Source: a virus. From it: a stretch of 52,257 nt of DNA. The position numbers and the translations under genes are program-made. The notes beneath the pieces are model-generated. The model did not search any database, was not told where the DNA came from, and saw nothing but the letters and a program-made list of their open reading frames with translations. The stretch spans positions 1 to 52,257 of IMG/VR virus record IMGVR_UViG_3300005253_000273, one strand, 5' to 3'. Below are positions 40,102 through 46,549 of the stretch, in pieces; the stretch's first letter is position 1, and every line of letters begins with the position of its first letter.

Positions 40102-40680
40102 TTATTTCTCCTTTTCTTGATTAATTTCCCCTTCCAACAAATCTATCACTTCTTCATCGGATTTTCCAGTGAGTTGCTGAGGATCTATCTTCATGTTATC
40201 TGCAAGTGCTAGAGCCAAGTTCTGAATAGAGTCCCCAAATTCAATTATCGTGGTTTCTTCGTGCTTGGTCTTGGTGACTTTAGGCATTGATCGGTCCAGC
40301 AGACTTGTGCCAGCTGTTACCTGAACATTCTCCGATTCTGCGTTCTCCGATAAGTATTCTAATCTACGAAGAAGTTTTGGAGTGATTCGGTCTAGATATT
40401 TTACGGCATCAAAGACTGATTCCTCCTCAACCTGTTTTCTTAGATCACCGACATAGACTTTATAGATTGGAGAACTTTTGACCCGGTAGATGGTCATTTC
40501 GTGGCAGTCAAGTTCTCTTGCGATTTGGCGATTCTTGTAACCCATGATTTCCATTTGAGCGATTGCTCTATGGCGGTCATTGAGTTCTTCGATGGGAGCG
40601 TAGGACAGGGGAGGGGTGGATGCAAGCTCTGGGAAGGCTTGGATGGCGGGGAGTTCGTGATTTGGAGTTGGTTCAGTCAT
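40102..40680 (-). CDS. small terminase subunit, 192 aa
   Basis: Residues about 30-75 form a helix-turn-helix (DRHRAIAQMEIMGYKNRQIA, CHEMTIYRVKSSP), followed by a helical oligomerisation region (YLDRITPKLLRRLEYLSENA, VTAGTSLLDRSMPKV) and an acidic C-terminus. This order (N-terminal HTH, central helices, tail for the large subunit) is that of phage TerS proteins, which recognise the packaging site and load the motor. Position just upstream of TerL supports it. Confidence 0.78.
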   Translation of the reverse strand: MTEPTPNHELPAIQAFPELASTPPLSYAPIEELNDRHRAIAQMEIMGYKNRQIARELDCHEMTIYRVKSSPIYKVYVGDLRKQVEEESVFDAVKYLDRITPKLLRRLEYLSENAESENVQVTAGTSLLDRSMPKVTKTKHEETTIIEFGDSIQNLALALADNMKIDPQQLTGKSDEEVIDLLEGEINQEKEK

Positions 40681-40943
40681 GAGTTAACTGTTACCCACTC
40701 AGTAGTTCCTTCTGGAAAAGTGGCTGTTACAGTCCAGACTTGAGGAACCACTGAATCCTTGCCGTGATCGACACGAACATAGCCTGAAGTTGCATAACCA
40801 ATCTTCTCAGCACCTTTCTTCACATTCTCAAGACAGAAAGGATTCTTTTCCTTGGCAATCAATATTCCCGGAACAGTAATCACCGCTCCCAAACAAGCAA
40901 TTGATCCAAGTGCAAGTCTCAGAAATTCTCTTCGGGTTTTCAT
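40677..40943 (-). CDS. protein with Tat-type signal, 88 aa
   Basis: The start MKTRREFLRLALGSIACLGA matches the twin-arginine motif (R-R-x-F-L) plus a hydrophobic stretch, GAVITVPGILIA. The mature part is small, with CLENVKKGAEKIGY and beta strands (QVWTVTATFPEGTTEWVTV). Tat-targeted phage proteins are rare. It overlaps the small terminase start and the metallopeptidase frame stop. Function unknown. Confidence 0.6.
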   Translation of the reverse strand: MKTRREFLRLALGSIACLGAVITVPGILIAKEKNPFCLENVKKGAEKIGYATSGYVRVDHGKDSVVPQVWTVTATFPEGTTEWVTVNS

Positions 40944-41268
40944 TCGTAAATCTCCTTGTGAAGGTCATAGAAGGCTTTTTCAAGATTAGTGATTGCCATC
41001 TCAAGTATCTTCCTTTTGAATCCAGTAGTGTTTCCTACCAGAGTATTCAGGTGGCAATGAAGAAGTTCGTGAATAATAATTCTGTCTAATCCTCCATCTT
41101 CAATATGTTCTTTTGGGTTCTGGAGATGTACAGGATTTTCAATTTTAAAATGGCTTGTGAAATACTCTCCCTGATTAAATGAACCAGTTCACAGGTAATC
41201 TCCCAATGATCGAGCTTTAGAATCTTCTGCCAGTATTTGACTTTGCGTTCAAGTTGCTTCTGGTTCAT
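40940..41268 (-). pseudogene. HExxH metallopeptidase-like gene with a frame break
   Basis: From ATG 41268 the frame reads MNQKQLERKVKYWQKILKLD-HWEITCELV. Near 41180 the sense continues in another frame as NQGEYFTSHFKIENP...DRIIIHELLHCHLNTL and on to a stop at 40940-40942. One inserted base would restore a single 109-aa protein. HELLH with an upstream LDHWEIT strand is the pattern of small phage zinc metallopeptidase-like proteins. As read, the zinc motif has no start codon of its own in frame. Either a real frameshift or a consensus deletion. Confidence 0.62.
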
Positions 41269-41512
41269 CTGAGGACTCCTCTGCCATATCATTAACGGTA
41301 ACTACTTCAGATTGTTCTATTCGGCTTGCATTAGGGTCAATTAATCCTGAGAAACTGGGGTCTTCCTCATTAAGTTTCTGGGATATATAAGGAATCTCAC
41401 GTTGATACAATTCACTACGGCACCATGGACAGTAGTCAATGTGGATCATTCCAATTGCTTCTTGGAAAAGTTCTCCAGCTGCTTTCCAATCATGACAGGT
41501 ACAGGAGTTCAT
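41249..41512 (-). CDS. small Cys/His-rich protein, 87 aa
   Basis: MNSCTCHDWKAAGELFQEAI then IDYCPWCRSELYQ gives C-x-C-H and C-x2-C pairs likely to bind zinc, and an acidic C-terminal tail. It resembles the start of the protein at 42385..42666 (CTCDQWEKG...FCPWCG), so the two are paralogous in layout. Overlaps both neighbours. Confidence 0.65.
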   Translation of the reverse strand: MNSCTCHDWKAAGELFQEAIGMIHIDYCPWCRSELYQREIPYISQKLNEEDPSFSGLIDPNASRIEQSEVVTVNDMAEESSDEPEAT

Positions 41513-41721
41513 TTTAATCTGCCCTCTGCAACTGTAGATACTATAGAATCTAACTTATCTTGTATCTCACTAACTTCTATTAATTCGTGTTCAAGATGCC
41601 TGATTTTAGTAACTAACCATTCCATATCTGCTTCGATTTCTTTAGCCACTTCTTCTTCACAAGTTAGATATATACAAGGTATTCTACGTTCAATTTTATC
41701 CAACTTATCAGCATCAGACAT
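41509..41721 (-). CDS. hypothetical acidic helical protein, 70 aa
   Basis: From ATG 41721: MSDADKLDKIERRIPCIYLT and two long helices (EEEVAKEIEADMEWLVTKIR, ELIEVSEIQDKLDSIVS). GAGAGTGTATAGG precedes the start. Likely a coiled-coil oligomer. Confidence 0.6.
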   Translation of the reverse strand: MSDADKLDKIERRIPCIYLTCEEEVAKEIEADMEWLVTKIRHLEHELIEVSEIQDKLDSIVSTVAEGRLK

Positions 41722-41722
41722 C

Positions 41723-41956
41723 CTATACACTCTCCTTCTTACTGGTCTTATCAACAGGAATCCTTAATGGCACACAGGATAGTATAGCTCCTTTAGGAAT
41801 GTTCTCCATTCCAATTCTGGGGATTTCATCCCTTTCTCTGTAATTGTTCATTATGGAGATGCACCTCTGTTCCCCGTGGATAGTCTCGATGTGGATGATA
41901 TCACGGATATCTCCAGGGCGGTTGAAGAGGAGGATGATGAGGAGGAAGTAGGTCAT
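41723..41956 (-). CDS. hypothetical protein, 77 aa
   Basis: A hydrophobic start (MTYFLLIILLFNRPGD) may be a membrane anchor or signal, followed by IIHIETIHGEQRCIS and a Pro/basic end. It overlaps the next gene upstream by 4 bases (ATGA). Confidence 0.55.
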   Translation of the reverse strand: MTYFLLIILLFNRPGDIRDIIHIETIHGEQRCISIMNNYRERDEIPRIGMENIPKGAILSCVPLRIPVDKTSKKESV

Positions 41957-42138
41957 TTAATCAACTCCACTTGAGGATAGGTATACAGTATTTCGCAACC
42001 ATCTTCATCTAGTTCTCCGGTAATTAAGTAGCCGCGTATCTCAGCTTTAATAACACCACCGTCATAGCCAAAGTATAATCCATAGCCAGCTTTTTTATCT
42101 CCACTACCCGACCAATAAAGTGTTTTATCTTCCTTCAT
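41953..42138 (-). CDS. hypothetical protein, 61 aa
   Basis: From ATG 42138 the sequence alternates strands (KTLYWSGSGDKKAGYGLYFG, GGVIKAEIRGYLITGELDED), suggesting a small beta protein. It overlaps the zinc protein upstream by 4 bases. Confidence 0.55.
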   Translation of the reverse strand: MKEDKTLYWSGSGDKKAGYGLYFGYDGGVIKAEIRGYLITGELDEDGCEILYTYPQVELIK

Positions 42139-42383
42139 ACCGTTACCCAACCCTTACCGTCGCAACCGTGACAACGTTTTATTGCTGGTCCAAGAGTTGT
42201 TGAAAGAGAGCCAGTACGATACTCACCATCTCCATTACACACTGGGCATTTGTGGGGCTTGGGTGAACCGTTCGGCCACTCAAAATTAGTTCCTGAAACA
42301 GTCGTAGAAACAGGGTCAGGGCATTCGCACTCAGAAAATTTATGGCCACAAAAACAGCAGTACGAACCAACCCGCATATTCAT
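42135..42383 (-). CDS. zinc-ribbon protein with DnaJ-like CxxCxGxG, 82 aa
   Basis: CCFCGHKFSECECPDP near the start and CPVCNGDGEYR...CHGCDGKGW near the end. The second pair has the C-x2-C-x-G-x-G spacing of DnaJ-type zinc centres. Two zinc sites are likely. GAGGAATTGATATG marks the start. Confidence 0.68.
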   Translation of the reverse strand: MNMRVGSYCCFCGHKFSECECPDPVSTTVSGTNFEWPNGSPKPHKCPVCNGDGEYRTGSLSTTLGPAIKRCHGCDGKGWVTV

Positions 42384-42384
42384 A

Positions 42385-42666
42385 TCAATTCCTCCCCTCT
42401 TTCACATAATCTTCCATTACACATTCAGGTGAGCAGAAGTTCTTTTCATCTTCCCAGTAAAGAGTATTCCCGGTCTTTTCATTTGATGGAGAGCCACAAT
42501 GCCGGCAGGGAGAGACCAGTCTGACTCCGCACCAGGGACAGAAGAGGAAAATATAATCCTGGTCAAATTGATATTGACCACCTGACCTAAGTGATTGCAG
42601 ATGAATAGGACCACTAACAGCTTTAATCCCCTTTTCCCATTGATCGCATGTGCAGTAGCGGGTCAT
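42385..42666 (-). CDS. multi-Cys zinc protein, 93 aa
   Basis: CTCDQWEKG, FCPWCGVRL, CRHCGSPSN and FCSPECVMED: four Cys pairs along 93 residues, consistent with two zinc sites. The front half resembles the 87-aa protein at 41249..41512. It is linked by ATGA overlap to the micro membrane protein upstream. Confidence 0.68.
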   Translation of the reverse strand: MTRYCTCDQWEKGIKAVSGPIHLQSLRSGGQYQFDQDYIFLFCPWCGVRLVSPCRHCGSPSNEKTGNTLYWEDEKNFCSPECVMEDYVKEGRN

Positions 42667-42776
42667 TTAAACACTAGTAAAAGGAAACCAACAATGCTGG
42701 CGACTAAAAAGACAAAGCCGAGAATTGCTTTATTCTCCAGATCCTCCGCACCGTGGTGGGAACCCCAGCCGCTCAT
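42663..42776 (-). CDS. single-pass membrane microprotein, 37 aa
   Basis: MSGWGSHHGAEDLENKAILG then a hydrophobic helix FVFLVASIVGFLLLVF. ATGA overlaps on both sides and a GGAG site upstream support translation. Topology is probably N-out/C-in or reverse; function unknown. Confidence 0.58.
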   Translation of the reverse strand: MSGWGSHHGAEDLENKAILGFVFLVASIVGFLLLVFK

Positions 42777-42922
42777 TTCTGCTCCTTGACCAGTTTGCTT
42801 AAACTAACCCAATTAATCGTCGGCGGAGTCATTGATTTTATAATAAGTGGAGTCATCAGTTTTGTGATCTTGTGTGTAGTGTTTATGAGTTTGAGCCAAA
42901 CCTTTTCTTCTCTTTCTGTCAT
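42773..42922 (-). CDS. hypothetical helical microprotein, 49 aa
   Basis: MTEREEKVWLKLINTTHKIT with mixed polar/hydrophobic helices and TPP turns. GGAGGAG precedes the ATG and ATGA overlaps link it to its neighbours. Function unknown. Confidence 0.52.
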   Translation of the reverse strand: MTEREEKVWLKLINTTHKITKLMTPLIIKSMTPPTINWVSLSKLVKEQK

Positions 42923-43122
42923 TTCTCCTCCTCCACAAGTTTCTTCAGTTCGAGGTTCCAGTCAGTTAGGCCGAGTAGACACATAGCTTCTTGAAGAGCA
43001 TCTAAAGTTAGTGCTCCAGGTTTTGTTAGTCGATTACTTGTTCCACTGAAATGCAGACACTTAAAAACAGGAAGCCCACAACTGGTGCAGATGATTGTCT
43101 TGGAACCTTTACGTAGGTCCAT
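42919..43122 (-). CDS. hypothetical protein with zinc knuckle, 67 aa
   Basis: From ATG 43122: SKTIICTSCGLPVFKCLHF is a C-x2-C...C-x-H knuckle, followed by helices (LTLDALQEAMCLLG, LELKKLVEEEK). TGAGGATGTG lies upstream. It is the first gene after the promoter at 43149-43177. Confidence 0.6.
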   Translation of the reverse strand: MDLRKGSKTIICTSCGLPVFKCLHFSGTSNRLTKPGALTLDALQEAMCLLGLTDWNLELKKLVEEEK

Positions 43123-43148
43123 AATCACATCCTCACTTTCTCCCCTGA

Positions 43149-43177
43149 AAGATAGTCCCCCACCCTCCTGGTGTCAA
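43149..43177 (-). promoter_or_regulatory. sigma70-like promoter, leftward
   Basis: On the minus strand TTGACA (43177-43172), a 17-base spacer and TATCTT (43154-43149). Transcription would begin near 43142, leaving a 20-nt leader with GTGAGGA before the ATG at 43122. It would drive the late small-protein and packaging genes. Confidence 0.5.
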
Positions 43178-43490
43178 GTCTAAAGTGGACAAGATTGACA
43201 GTGTGTGTAATTTTATTCCGAATCTGAAAAAATAGTGCGCGCGAGAAAATTTGGGTGGAGAGTGCGAAAGGAATTGTAATTCTATCCCGAATCTCGGAAT
43301 TTGGTGGCTGTTTGGAAATTCACCTTCATCCGCATCTCCAAGCCTCCGGTTGGGGGTCCGGGGGGGTCTATTATTTACATTGACACTCCACCAGCACTGT
43401 GATCCATTGGACTACACTGACAGTGATACTGAAGCATGGAGTATCCAGGCTCAAGGCTTGACTGAGAGCCTTGAGAAGGGGCTGAAAAGC
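43178..43490. other. intergenic stretch
   Basis: About 310 bases without a convincing gene between the HNH gene and the late small genes. Visible: CCGA-ATC-TCGG small hairpin near 43289, a related ATTCCGAAT near 43214, and a G-run (GGTCCGGGGGGGT) near 43358. A terminator for the HNH transcript may lie here but none is clear. Confidence 0.4.
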
Positions 43491-43898
43491 TCAAGCGATA
43501 AACTTTATGTCTTCAGCCTCTAATCGCCTGATTAAGCCTCTGAGGGCTTCAGGAGTATCAACTATGATGGCATTGGTGAGTGAAGTCTGGAGGGAATAAC
43601 TAAGGCTTTCAAAGTCTTCTCGAAGCCACAAGCTTACATGGACTGTCTTGCGTCTTGCCTTGGCTTGTATAATATATTGTTTCTTAAGTTCTAATGTATC
43701 AAACATCTTGCGTCCGGCTGTAAGATTGCAGTCTACACAGCATGGAACCAAATTTGATTCATCATCAGACTCACAGTAGCACCAGGGAATAAAATGATCC
43801 AGTAAAACAGCCTTTTCTCCGCAATAATAACAACATCTGCCAAGTTCTTTCAAGAGTTTTTCAGTTTTAATTGGTCCTAGAGTCTGTCTCTTTACCAT
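43491..43898 (-). CDS. HNH endonuclease, 135 aa
   Basis: CCYYCGEKAVLLDHFIPWCY has the first zinc pair and the D-H of the HNH core; NLVPCCVDCNLTAGRKM carries the N and second Cys pair. This is a zinc-bracketed HNH nuclease. The C-terminal 60 residues are a helical extension (LYLREDF-like, LRGLIRRLEAEDIKF). It could be a free-standing homing-type nuclease or a packaging HNH; its location far from the terminase favours the former. It is the first leftward gene after the control region. Confidence 0.8.
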   Translation of the reverse strand: MVKRQTLGPIKTEKLLKELGRCCYYCGEKAVLLDHFIPWCYCESDDESNLVPCCVDCNLTAGRKMFDTLELKKQYIIQAKARRKTVHVSLWLREDFESLSYSLQTSLTNAIIVDTPEALRGLIRRLEAEDIKFIA

Positions 43899-43906
43899 AA
43901 TAATCC

Positions 43907-43935
43907 ATTTTAAGCAATTTTGACCTAGATGTCAA
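43907..43935 (-). promoter_or_regulatory. sigma70 promoter for HNH/late unit
   Basis: On the minus strand TTGACA (43935-43930, perfect), 17 bases, then TAAAAT (43912-43907). The predicted start of transcription is near 43900, almost at the HNH ATG (43898), which would give a leaderless or nearly leaderless message. Confidence 0.6.
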
Positions 43936-43975
43936 TAAAAAGGCCCTGATTTCGCCTCTCGATCGGAAAAGAATT

Positions 43976-44127
43976 CATATTAACAGCCAAATACAGTATT
44001 CTAAACACCAAACCAAGCATCACACTTCTATTAGAACCCATATTAACAGTTAAGCTACTGATTTATAGTAGCTTAGGACTAAGTTCTAAAGTTCTTTTTG
44101 AAATAAGTAACTCATATTAACAGTTAA
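43976..44127. repeat. three direct repeats CATATTAACAGTTAA
   Basis: CATATTAACAGCCAA at 43976-43990 and CATATTAACAGTTAA at 44039-44053 and 44113-44127. Spacing is 63 and 74 bases. They lie just upstream of the leftward promoter and beside the iteron-like 9-mers, so operator or origin binding sites are the natural reading. Confidence 0.7.
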
Positions 44128-44484
44128 ACCCATGATTCTAAAGGGTGGAAGACTATCTTCTAAAGTTACTAAGTTCTTTCTTACTACCTCCCCGCAGGAA
44201 ACCCTATGAGTGACTTGCTAAGAAGCTAAGCAAGCGAGTAAAATCTCCCAAGAGTAATCCTCGGACAAAGCACCTAAGTAGTTGTAGTATATAATGTTTT
44301 TTTATATAATAATTTATATACTTATACTTATTCTTACTTTCTTAACAAGTCGTTCATATACTTTCCTGGGATCAGGCATACAGAAAGAACTTAGTGACCT
44401 TAGAACTTAGTGTTTTCGCCTATGGATTCATACATTTAGCTGTATATATGACTTCCAAAAACCATTAGAACTTAGAGAACTTAG
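44079..44484. repeat. six copies of AGAACTTAG flanking an AT-rich core
   Basis: CTAAGTTCT occurs at 44079-44087 and 44169-44177; its complement AGAACTTAG at 44386-44394, 44402-44410, 44467-44475 and 44476-44484. The inverted copies lie left of the AT-rich core (44287-44335) and the direct ones right of it. This looks like an iteron-type replication origin or a paired operator. A CTTGCT/AGCAAG hairpin (44214-44219/44229-44234) lies inside. Confidence 0.7.
44287..44335. other. AT-rich stretch, candidate DNA unwinding element
   Basis: About 49 bases that are nearly all A/T (TATAATGTTTTTTTATATAA...TTATATACTTATAC). It sits centrally in the 950-bp noncoding region and between the oppositely oriented 9-mers, the layout expected for an origin melting region. 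It is also promoter-rich by chance. Confidence 0.5.
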
Positions 44485-44810
44485 TCCTAACTCCTATTAA
44501 ATCAATACTAAATATGTTAATAAAGTATCTTTTTGTCTTCTTTCTATTTCAAGACATAACAGGCAACAGAGTTATTCTATTGTTTCCAAAGGTCTTGCAG
44601 GTACAATCCCACTAAGGGACTTGCTTAGCACCACTAAATCATACATACCCTAATCTAACCCTCCAAGGGTATTTTTATACCCCAATAGATTTACAGTAGG
44701 GCAAGTGGTAAATGTAACAGTTAGACTGACAATATTTGTCGCTGGTGTGACGTAAGTTGTCATAGATAACTATATGATTTGATTGGATATCTTCTCAAGT
44801 ATGACAATTA
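44485..44810. other. rest of the control region, no gene
   Basis: No ORF is supported. There is a GGGTAT-TTTT-ATACCC hairpin (44667-44682) that alternates with ACCCT-CCA-AGGGT (44658-44670), a possible small switch or terminator. Several CTAAG/CTTAG pentamers echo the 9-mer repeat. Confidence 0.4.
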
Positions 44811-44840
44811 TTGACACTTTCGCTGAATTTTCAATAGTGT
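44811..44840 (+). promoter_or_regulatory. weak rightward promoter candidate
   Basis: TTGACA at 44811-44816 is perfect but the best -10 (TAGTGT, 44835-44840, 18-base spacer) matches at only three positions. It is placed correctly to drive the rightward early genes and may need an activator. Confidence 0.3.
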
Positions 44841-44900
44841 AAGTCCTTGATTTTATTCATTTGTGGTTTTGGCATGGTGATTGCATGTCTTTATAGTATT

Positions 44901-45146
44901 ATGAGAACAACCTGCATTGATCCAGACTTCAGGCGCGATCCGAAATCAGACTTTTTCTGTTATCGATGCCAAAAGTCATTGAATGGCAAAAAGCACCGCT
45001 GGATTTATGTCGACCCTGAGTGCAACCTTACAGCGATTCATCCTGAAGATGCTGAGGGAATTGAGCCGGTGCCTGTAGGTCTGGACTGTGCAAAGCGGAT
45101 AGGACTGGAATTTAGCTTTATTATCAATTCAACGCAAGGGAGATAA
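44901..45146 (+). CDS. small Cys-containing protein, 81 aa
   Basis: CYRCQKSLNGKKHRWIYVDP then CNLTAIHPEDAE and VGLDCAKRIG, a likely zinc fold. The start is uncertain: ATG 44901 lacks a clear ribosome site; TTG 44847 or ATG 44874 would add a hydrophobic N-terminus. First rightward gene of the early unit. Confidence 0.58.
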   Translation: MRTTCIDPDFRRDPKSDFFCYRCQKSLNGKKHRWIYVDPECNLTAIHPEDAEGIEPVPVGLDCAKRIGLEFSFIINSTQGR

Positions 45147-45147
45147 G

Positions 45148-45351
45148 ATGATTATTAGAATCCATAATGGAGACAATGAAGCTGATCCAATCATCTGTGA
45201 TTATGAGGCTGTAGGATCATTTGAGCAATGCGAAGCTGGAGCAAGGGTTAAGTGCAGTTCAAAACCAGGGATTGACGGTAAGCGCGTCTATGTCAGATTT
45301 ATCAACCGCGAAATGGGCATTTCAACAACCAGAATATTCAACCTCGTTTAA
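45148..45351 (+). CDS. hypothetical protein, 67 aa
   Basis: A beta-rich small protein (MIIRIHNGDNEADPIICDYE, KRVYVRFINREMGISTTRIF) with three Cys. AAGGGAGATAAG precedes the ATG. Function unknown. Confidence 0.65.
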   Translation: MIIRIHNGDNEADPIICDYEAVGSFEQCEAGARVKCSSKPGIDGKRVYVRFINREMGISTTRIFNLV

Positions 45352-45365
45352 CCCTCAACCGAAGC

Positions 45366-45388
45366 CCCTCTATCCTGGGAGGGTTTTA
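45366..45388 (+). terminator. weak hairpin-TTTTA terminator candidate
   Basis: CCCTC (45366-45370) pairs with GAGGG (45379-45383), followed by TTTTA. The stem is only 5 bp and the T-run short, so it could also be a translational leader of the next gene. Confidence 0.3.
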
Positions 45389-45428
45389 GCTGGGAGTTAA
45401 TACTCACTATTGAAGGGAGGATAAGATA

Positions 45429-45647
45429 ATGGAAATTGTAGAGCGAAAGATATATCGAGGCAAGCTTAGAACGCTTGTCAGAATCCAAGTCAAACGTGCT
45501 TGTGGGCATATGAGGCCAGTTGTCCTTAATCTTGATAACGTGCCATCCTATAAACCGGACCCAAAGGAATTGTGTCCTGATTGCTTACAGAAGATATTAA
45601 CAGGCAACATGAAGAAAATGTTCGGAGGGAATAATATTGTTCTCTGA
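45429..45647 (+). CDS. small zinc-type protein, 72 aa
   Basis: RTLVRIQVKRACGHMRPVVL and ELCPDCLQKILTG: C-x-H plus C-x2-C, a likely single zinc site with a basic surface. GGGAGGATAAGATA marks the start. Confidence 0.68.
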   Translation: MEIVERKIYRGKLRTLVRIQVKRACGHMRPVVLNLDNVPSYKPDPKELCPDCLQKILTGNMKKMFGGNNIVL

Positions 45648-45674
45648 ATCTCAATTTCTAATCCGCTTATCAAT

Positions 45675-45720
45675 ATACTCTTACATCTTCACAATGGCCG
45701 GATTCAGGCCGTTGGAGTAT
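45675..45720 (+). ncRNA. leader stem-loop before membrane microproteins
   Basis: CAATGGCC (45692-45699) pairs with GGCCGTTG (45707-45714) with loop GGATTCA. ATACTC (45675-45680) and GAGTAT (45715-45720) enclose it. It ends 2 bases before the ATG at 45723, so it could occlude or position ribosomes. Confidence 0.45.
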
Positions 45721-45722
45721 TA

Positions 45723-45794
45723 ATGATGGAACATTTATTTTATTTATTTGGATTTTTCTGTTGCCTCAAATATCTCCTGAGTGACTGGCGATGA
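45723..45794 (+). CDS. 23-aa hydrophobic micropeptide
   Basis: MMEHLFYLFGFFCCLKYLLS then DWR: one membrane-type segment with two Cys. Its stop overlaps the next ATG (ATGA). No ribosome site is visible, the stem-loop at 45675-45720 sits in its place. Confidence 0.38.
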   Translation: MMEHLFYLFGFFCCLKYLLSDWR

Positions 45795-45871
45795 CACCCT
45801 GGGAAATCCTTGAAACTCTGATCTTTTTTGCTTTGATCTGCTTAATGGCTGTGCTTATATTAACGCTTTGA
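45791..45871 (+). CDS. 26-aa hydrophobic micropeptide
   Basis: MTPWEILETLIFFALICLMA then VLILTL: a single transmembrane helix. Coupled by ATGA to the micropeptide before it, so the pair looks like a two-component membrane cassette. Confidence 0.4.
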   Translation: MTPWEILETLIFFALICLMAVLILTL

Positions 45872-45887
45872 AGGGAGCTGGGAGAAG

Positions 45888-46115
45888 ATGACTAAAACAG
45901 CAAGACAAATAATGGAAAGTGTTACAAAAGGACCTGAAAAATGTGTTGTTTGTGGAAGTTGTGATTGTGATTGGAAGCTTAAATTGACTGGAAGCCCCCC
46001 ATTCTATACAACAACCTGTAATTGGTGCGGTTCAAAATGGATTGAATGCTTAGGCTTCACTCATATTGAAGGACTAGAAATAGGACAATGGGAGCTAGAA
46101 AACAATGAAAGTTAG
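45888..46115 (+). CDS. zinc-ribbon protein, 75 aa
   Basis: CVVCGSCDCDWKLKL and TTTCNWCGSKWIECLGF: two C-x2-C pairs flanking a strand pair, a typical zinc ribbon. GGGAGAAG precedes the ATG. It overlaps the next gene by 11 bases. Confidence 0.7.
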   Translation: MTKTARQIMESVTKGPEKCVVCGSCDCDWKLKLTGSPPFYTTTCNWCGSKWIECLGFTHIEGLEIGQWELENNES

Positions 46116-46388
46116 AAATATGATTTCGAGTCGAAGTGGAAAGGCTGTTGCCAATCAGTTTATTATTCAAGATATTGATCCTATCAATAGCCGAATAAAG
46201 GTAGAATATTTCCAGTCTTACGATACGACAATTGTAATGCGGAAGATGTCGGGCATCAAACTTGACCGTGATAACTGGGATTACTCCGTCACGACCGGAC
46301 GTTACCGCAACCAATTCCTGGGTGAGACCAAGCGGAGACCCAAAAAAAGATCGACTCCGGCGAGTATGAGCTTGTTGATCTTAATTAA
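46105..46388 (+). pseudogene. conserved phage protein with a frame break
   Basis: Residues 1-73 read ISSRSGKAVANQFIIQ...IKVEYFQSYDTTIVM...NWDYSVTTGRYRNQFLGET, a small phage protein type in which the end normally runs E-T-x-K-K-I-x-S-G-E-Y. Near 46330 that ending continues in another frame as AETQKKIDSGEYELVDLN with a stop at 46386-46388. One added base in ACCAAGCGG would restore it. Without it the frame runs on through the next gene, giving a false 136-aa fusion. Frameshift or consensus deletion. Confidence 0.65.
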
Positions 46389-46404
46389 CTGTAATGGGGA
46401 ATCA

Positions 46405-46515
46405 ATGAAACAATGCAAGCATCCACCCAAGAGACTCTTTATATGGTGGGTAGGTGAAATACTTTGTATTTGTTGCTGTGAATGTGGAGCCGTCTTAAAG
46501 GGTGGAGCTAAATAA
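46405..46515 (+). CDS. Cys-rich microprotein, 36 aa
   Basis: MKQCKHPPKRLFIWWVGEIL then CICCCECGAVLKGG: six Cys and one His, likely one zinc ribbon. GGGGAATCA precedes the ATG. It lies in the frame that reads through from the broken gene upstream. Confidence 0.6.
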   Translation: MKQCKHPPKRLFIWWVGEILCICCCECGAVLKGGAK

Positions 46516-46549
46516 TTAATCAACTCACAATTCGAGTAAGGGGGTAATT

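Noticed and set aside
43251-43523. rightward 90-aa ORF in the gap beside the HNH gene
   Set aside because: It overlaps the 3' end of the HNH gene, lacks a ribosome site and has irregular composition.
43900-44846. CRISPR array from the repeated 15-mers and 9-mers
   Set aside because: Repeats are short, spacing is uneven and orientation mixed; no cas genes other than a lone Cas4-like nuclease of the recombination module.
46105-46515. single 136-aa protein
   Set aside because: The second half reads as a separate zinc microprotein with its own start, and the expected ending of the first half lies in another frame.
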